DNA from: Fredinandcohnia aciditolerans
GTDB lineage: Bacteria; Bacillota; Bacilli; Bacillales; Bacillaceae_L
Direction: 5' to 3'
NCBI GenBank assembly: GCA_003640645.1
Contig: QGHH01000020.1
Span: forward strand, 1 to 64,000
DNA: 64,000 nucleotides
Shown: positions 62,235-64,000 of the stretch, one piece after another
Numbering within the stretch: the stretch's first letter is position 1
Layout of the letters: every line of letters begins with the position of its first letter
Notes under the pieces: generated by a model
What the model saw: the letters and a program-made list of their open reading frames with translations, nothing else
Told to the model about the DNA's origin: nothing
Database searches by the model: none
Translations under genes and position numbers: made by a program

Positions 62235-63106
62235 ATGTGGCTCCCTTCTAGCGAAGATGACGGTTTTGTAAGGGAATCCTCGAATTGCCACGGATACAAC
62301 CTGTCCGGAATATTTTCCGGAAGAAAACTAGCTTTAGGCAGTCCTTTTCCCTTATTTACGTTACTTATTCGTAACGGCACTTCACTTGAATTGGTATATT
62401 TTAACATAGATTAACTGCACGAGTATTACCTCTTAGTTTACATGAAAATAAGAAAATCATGTACCATTTTATCCTTTTTCATTAAAACAAGCAAATTCAC
62501 CTAAAGAGGATAAAATCAATAGGTCTAAGTTCGTACTACAAAAGCATTGCTCTTATTTCATATTCAAATTGAGATCATTTTATGTGGCACTTATTGTGTT
62601 TGAAGTGATTCTTGTTGAAGGTCTAAGTCTTGTCTAGCTCCATGCGCCATCGGCTCTCTGGTCATAAGCCAATCGCTTTTGGAAGGTAAAATGCACCTTC
62701 TGTCAGCGCTTTTCTTATGCTTGTCGCCGATTAACGGGCGCGCTTAGCACTTTTCTAGTTATACGTTATAGCGTTCGTCTAAGTTTCAGTTTTTATGGGT
62801 AAGTTACACAAATCAGCTCCTTCCACTTTTTTTGTGTTTGATTACCTGTAATTACCCCTAGACTCCCATTTCACACGGCAAGGTTTTTCCAAAAAGTTCC
62901 TTGCGCAATTCTTACTGCCAAGCTCCAGCCGCCATCGGCTCGAGGTCACAAGCCATGCACTTCTGAAAGTAAATTACGCCTTTTATCAGTGCCTTTCTTG
63001 TGCTTGTCGCCCATGCCAGAATGGCAAGGATTCCACCGTTAGGGTTCGGGACGTGCCTGCCCTTAGCTTGGAATTGAGGCGCCTTTCGCAATTCTTATTA
63101 TAACGC
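62235..63106. repeat. Repeat-filled gap between murA2 and fba
   Basis: At least two copies of one dispersed element occur: about 62628-62765 (TTGTCTAGCTCCATGCGCC...GCGCTTAGCACTTTTCTA) and about 62918-63095 (CAAGCTCCAGCCGCC...GAGGCGCC). Both share CATCGGCTC, TCACAAGCC/TCATAAGCC and CTTCTG...CTTGTCGCC. No gene is seen; the transaldolase gene that B. subtilis has here is missing. Confidence 0.65.
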
Positions 63107-63163
63107 AAGAAAACCGCTATCTCCAAATCATGTTGTCAATAACAGGAAATAAGCGGTTTTTTT
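63107..63163 (-). terminator. Terminator after fba
   Basis: AACCGCTTAT pairs with ATAGCGGTT on the minus strand across a long loop with an inner TTTCC/GGAGA pair, followed by TTCTTGC. Confidence 0.65.
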
Positions 63164-63223
63164 GGGGTTGGAGACCATTCTCCAATCTATTTAATTAGAC
63201 GTTTTCTACATCCAAAAGGTTAC

Positions 63224-64000
63224 TTACGCGTTAGCTTTTCCAGAGGAACCAAATTCACGCATTTTGCCTTTAACTGTTTCACGAATTGCATCACGAGCAG
63301 GTCCTAAGTATTTACGTGGATCATACTCATTTGGCTTAGCAGCTAGAGTTTCACGTACTGCTTTTGCAGAAGAAATTTGGTTTTCTGTGTTTACGTTGAT
63401 TTTAGCTGTTCCAAGAGAAATTGATTTTTGAATATCTTTTGTTGGAATACCTGTTCCACCGTGAAGTACTAGCGGTAAACCAGTTTTGTTTCCGATTTCT
63501 TCCATCTCTTTGAAACCAAGGTTTGGTTCACCTTTGTAAGGACCGTGAACAGAACCTAAAGCTGGAGCTAAGCAATCGATACCAGTGCGGTTAACAAGCT
63601 CAACACACTCATTAACATCCGCATAGATAACACCCTCAGCTACTACGTCATCTTCTTGTCCACCAACAGTACCAAGCTCAGCTTCTACAGAAACTCCGTG
63701 GAAATGTGCAAGCTCAACTACTTTAGAAGTAATCGCAATGTTCTCTTCAAATGGATGATGAGAAGCATCAATCATAACAGATGTGAATCCAGCATGAATA
63801 GCTTTTGCACAATTCTCGAATGAAGAACCATGATCAAGATGAATAGCAACCGGAACTGTGATATTGGATTCTTCCATAATCGCTTTAACCATTGCTACTA
63901 CAACTTTGAATCCACCCATATATCGGCCAGCACCTTCAGAAACACCTAGAATAACTGGTGAATTTTCTTCTTGAGCAGCTTGTAAAATAGCTTGTGTAAA
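63224..64000 (-). CDS. fba: Class II fructose-1,6-bisphosphate aldolase, 5' end beyond window
   Basis: The frame is open from the window edge, giving 258 residues; the family usually has about 285, so some 27 N-terminal residues are missing. Zinc- and substrate-binding motifs: [43 protein letters not shown] and [10 protein letters not shown]. It cleaves fructose 1,6-bisphosphate in glycolysis and acts in reverse in gluconeogenesis. The internal Met at 63919 is not the start. Confidence 0.95.
   Translation of the reverse strand, partial: FTQAILQAAQEENSPVILGVSEGAGRYMGGFKVVVAMVKAIMEESNITVPVAIHLDHGSSFENCAKAIHAGFTSVMIDASHHPFEENIAITSKVVELAHFHGVSVEAELGTVGGQEDDVVAEGVIYADVNECVELVNRTGIDCLAPALGSVHGPYKGEPNLGFKEMEEIGNKTGLPLVLHGGTGIPTKDIQKSISLGTAKINVNTENQISSAKAVRETLAAKPNEYDPRKYLGPARDAIRETVKGKMREFGSSGKANA

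Overview
This window is one stretch of a low-to-moderate GC Firmicutes chromosome, almost certainly an endospore-forming Bacillaceae member (Bacillus sensu lato). Evidence: sporulation genes (spoIIQ, spoIID, spoIIR, racA, a ger germinant-receptor operon), strong GGAGG-type ribosome binding sites, and a gene order matching the B. subtilis spoIIQ/spoIID-murAA-atp-upp-glyA-ywlGFEDCB-spoIIR-prfA-tdk-rpmE-rho-glpX-murZ-fba segment. The order is read here on the minus strand. An 11-gene nuo operon (complex I without NuoEFG) between atp and ywzB resembles the B. cereus group and its relatives rather than B. subtilis.

Layout. 1-3127: yxlEFG-like ABC exporter genes and spoIIQ. 3350-4010: a 52-bp hairpin repeat array. 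4185-7358: a VanZ-like gene, spoIID and murA1. 7359-8796: a mostly non-coding stretch with a possible ywmB remnant, ywzB and a repeat element. 8797-19600: nuoA-N. 19600-20800: nested repeats. 20801-24455 (+): germinant receptor genes in B-A-C order. 24484-26553: a truncated atpC copy followed by an ECF sigma/anti-sigma pair. 26887-34308: the ATP synthase operon. 34691-37794: a secreted subtilase and upp. 38034-39050 (+): an SPFH protein and a small Arc-like protein. 39123-39361: two 21-bp-phased motif arrays. 39412-49277: glyA, a second ECF sigma/anti-sigma pair, ywlG, rpiB, an MCP, ywlE, mntP, ywlC, ywlB and spoIIR. 49410-50790: a second 52-bp hairpin array. 50950-64000: a small Xre regulator pair, prmC, prfA, putP, racA, tdk, rpmE, rho, glpX, murA2 and 5'-truncated fba.

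How the genes work together. Complex I builds proton-motive force and the F1Fo synthase uses it, and the two operons are close together and co-oriented. SpoIIQ, SpoIID and SpoIIR act in engulfment and forespore-mother cell signalling, RacA anchors the chromosome at the pole, and the Ger proteins form a spore germinant receptor. MurA1/MurA2 start peptidoglycan synthesis. GlpX and Fba serve gluconeogenesis/glycolysis. Upp, Tdk and GlyA serve nucleotide salvage and one-carbon metabolism.

The most unusual content is non-coding. Two 52-bp arrays with unrelated sequence share one architecture: a 25-nt imperfect palindrome plus a 27-nt linker. Three further arrays carry short motifs every 20-21 bp. 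There is a nine-site DnaA-box cluster at ywlC/ywlB, a duplicated atpC 3' end bracketing a sigma/anti-sigma cassette, and an inverted pair of ~105-bp elements flanking nuo. All statements about homologues come from memory; no search was run.
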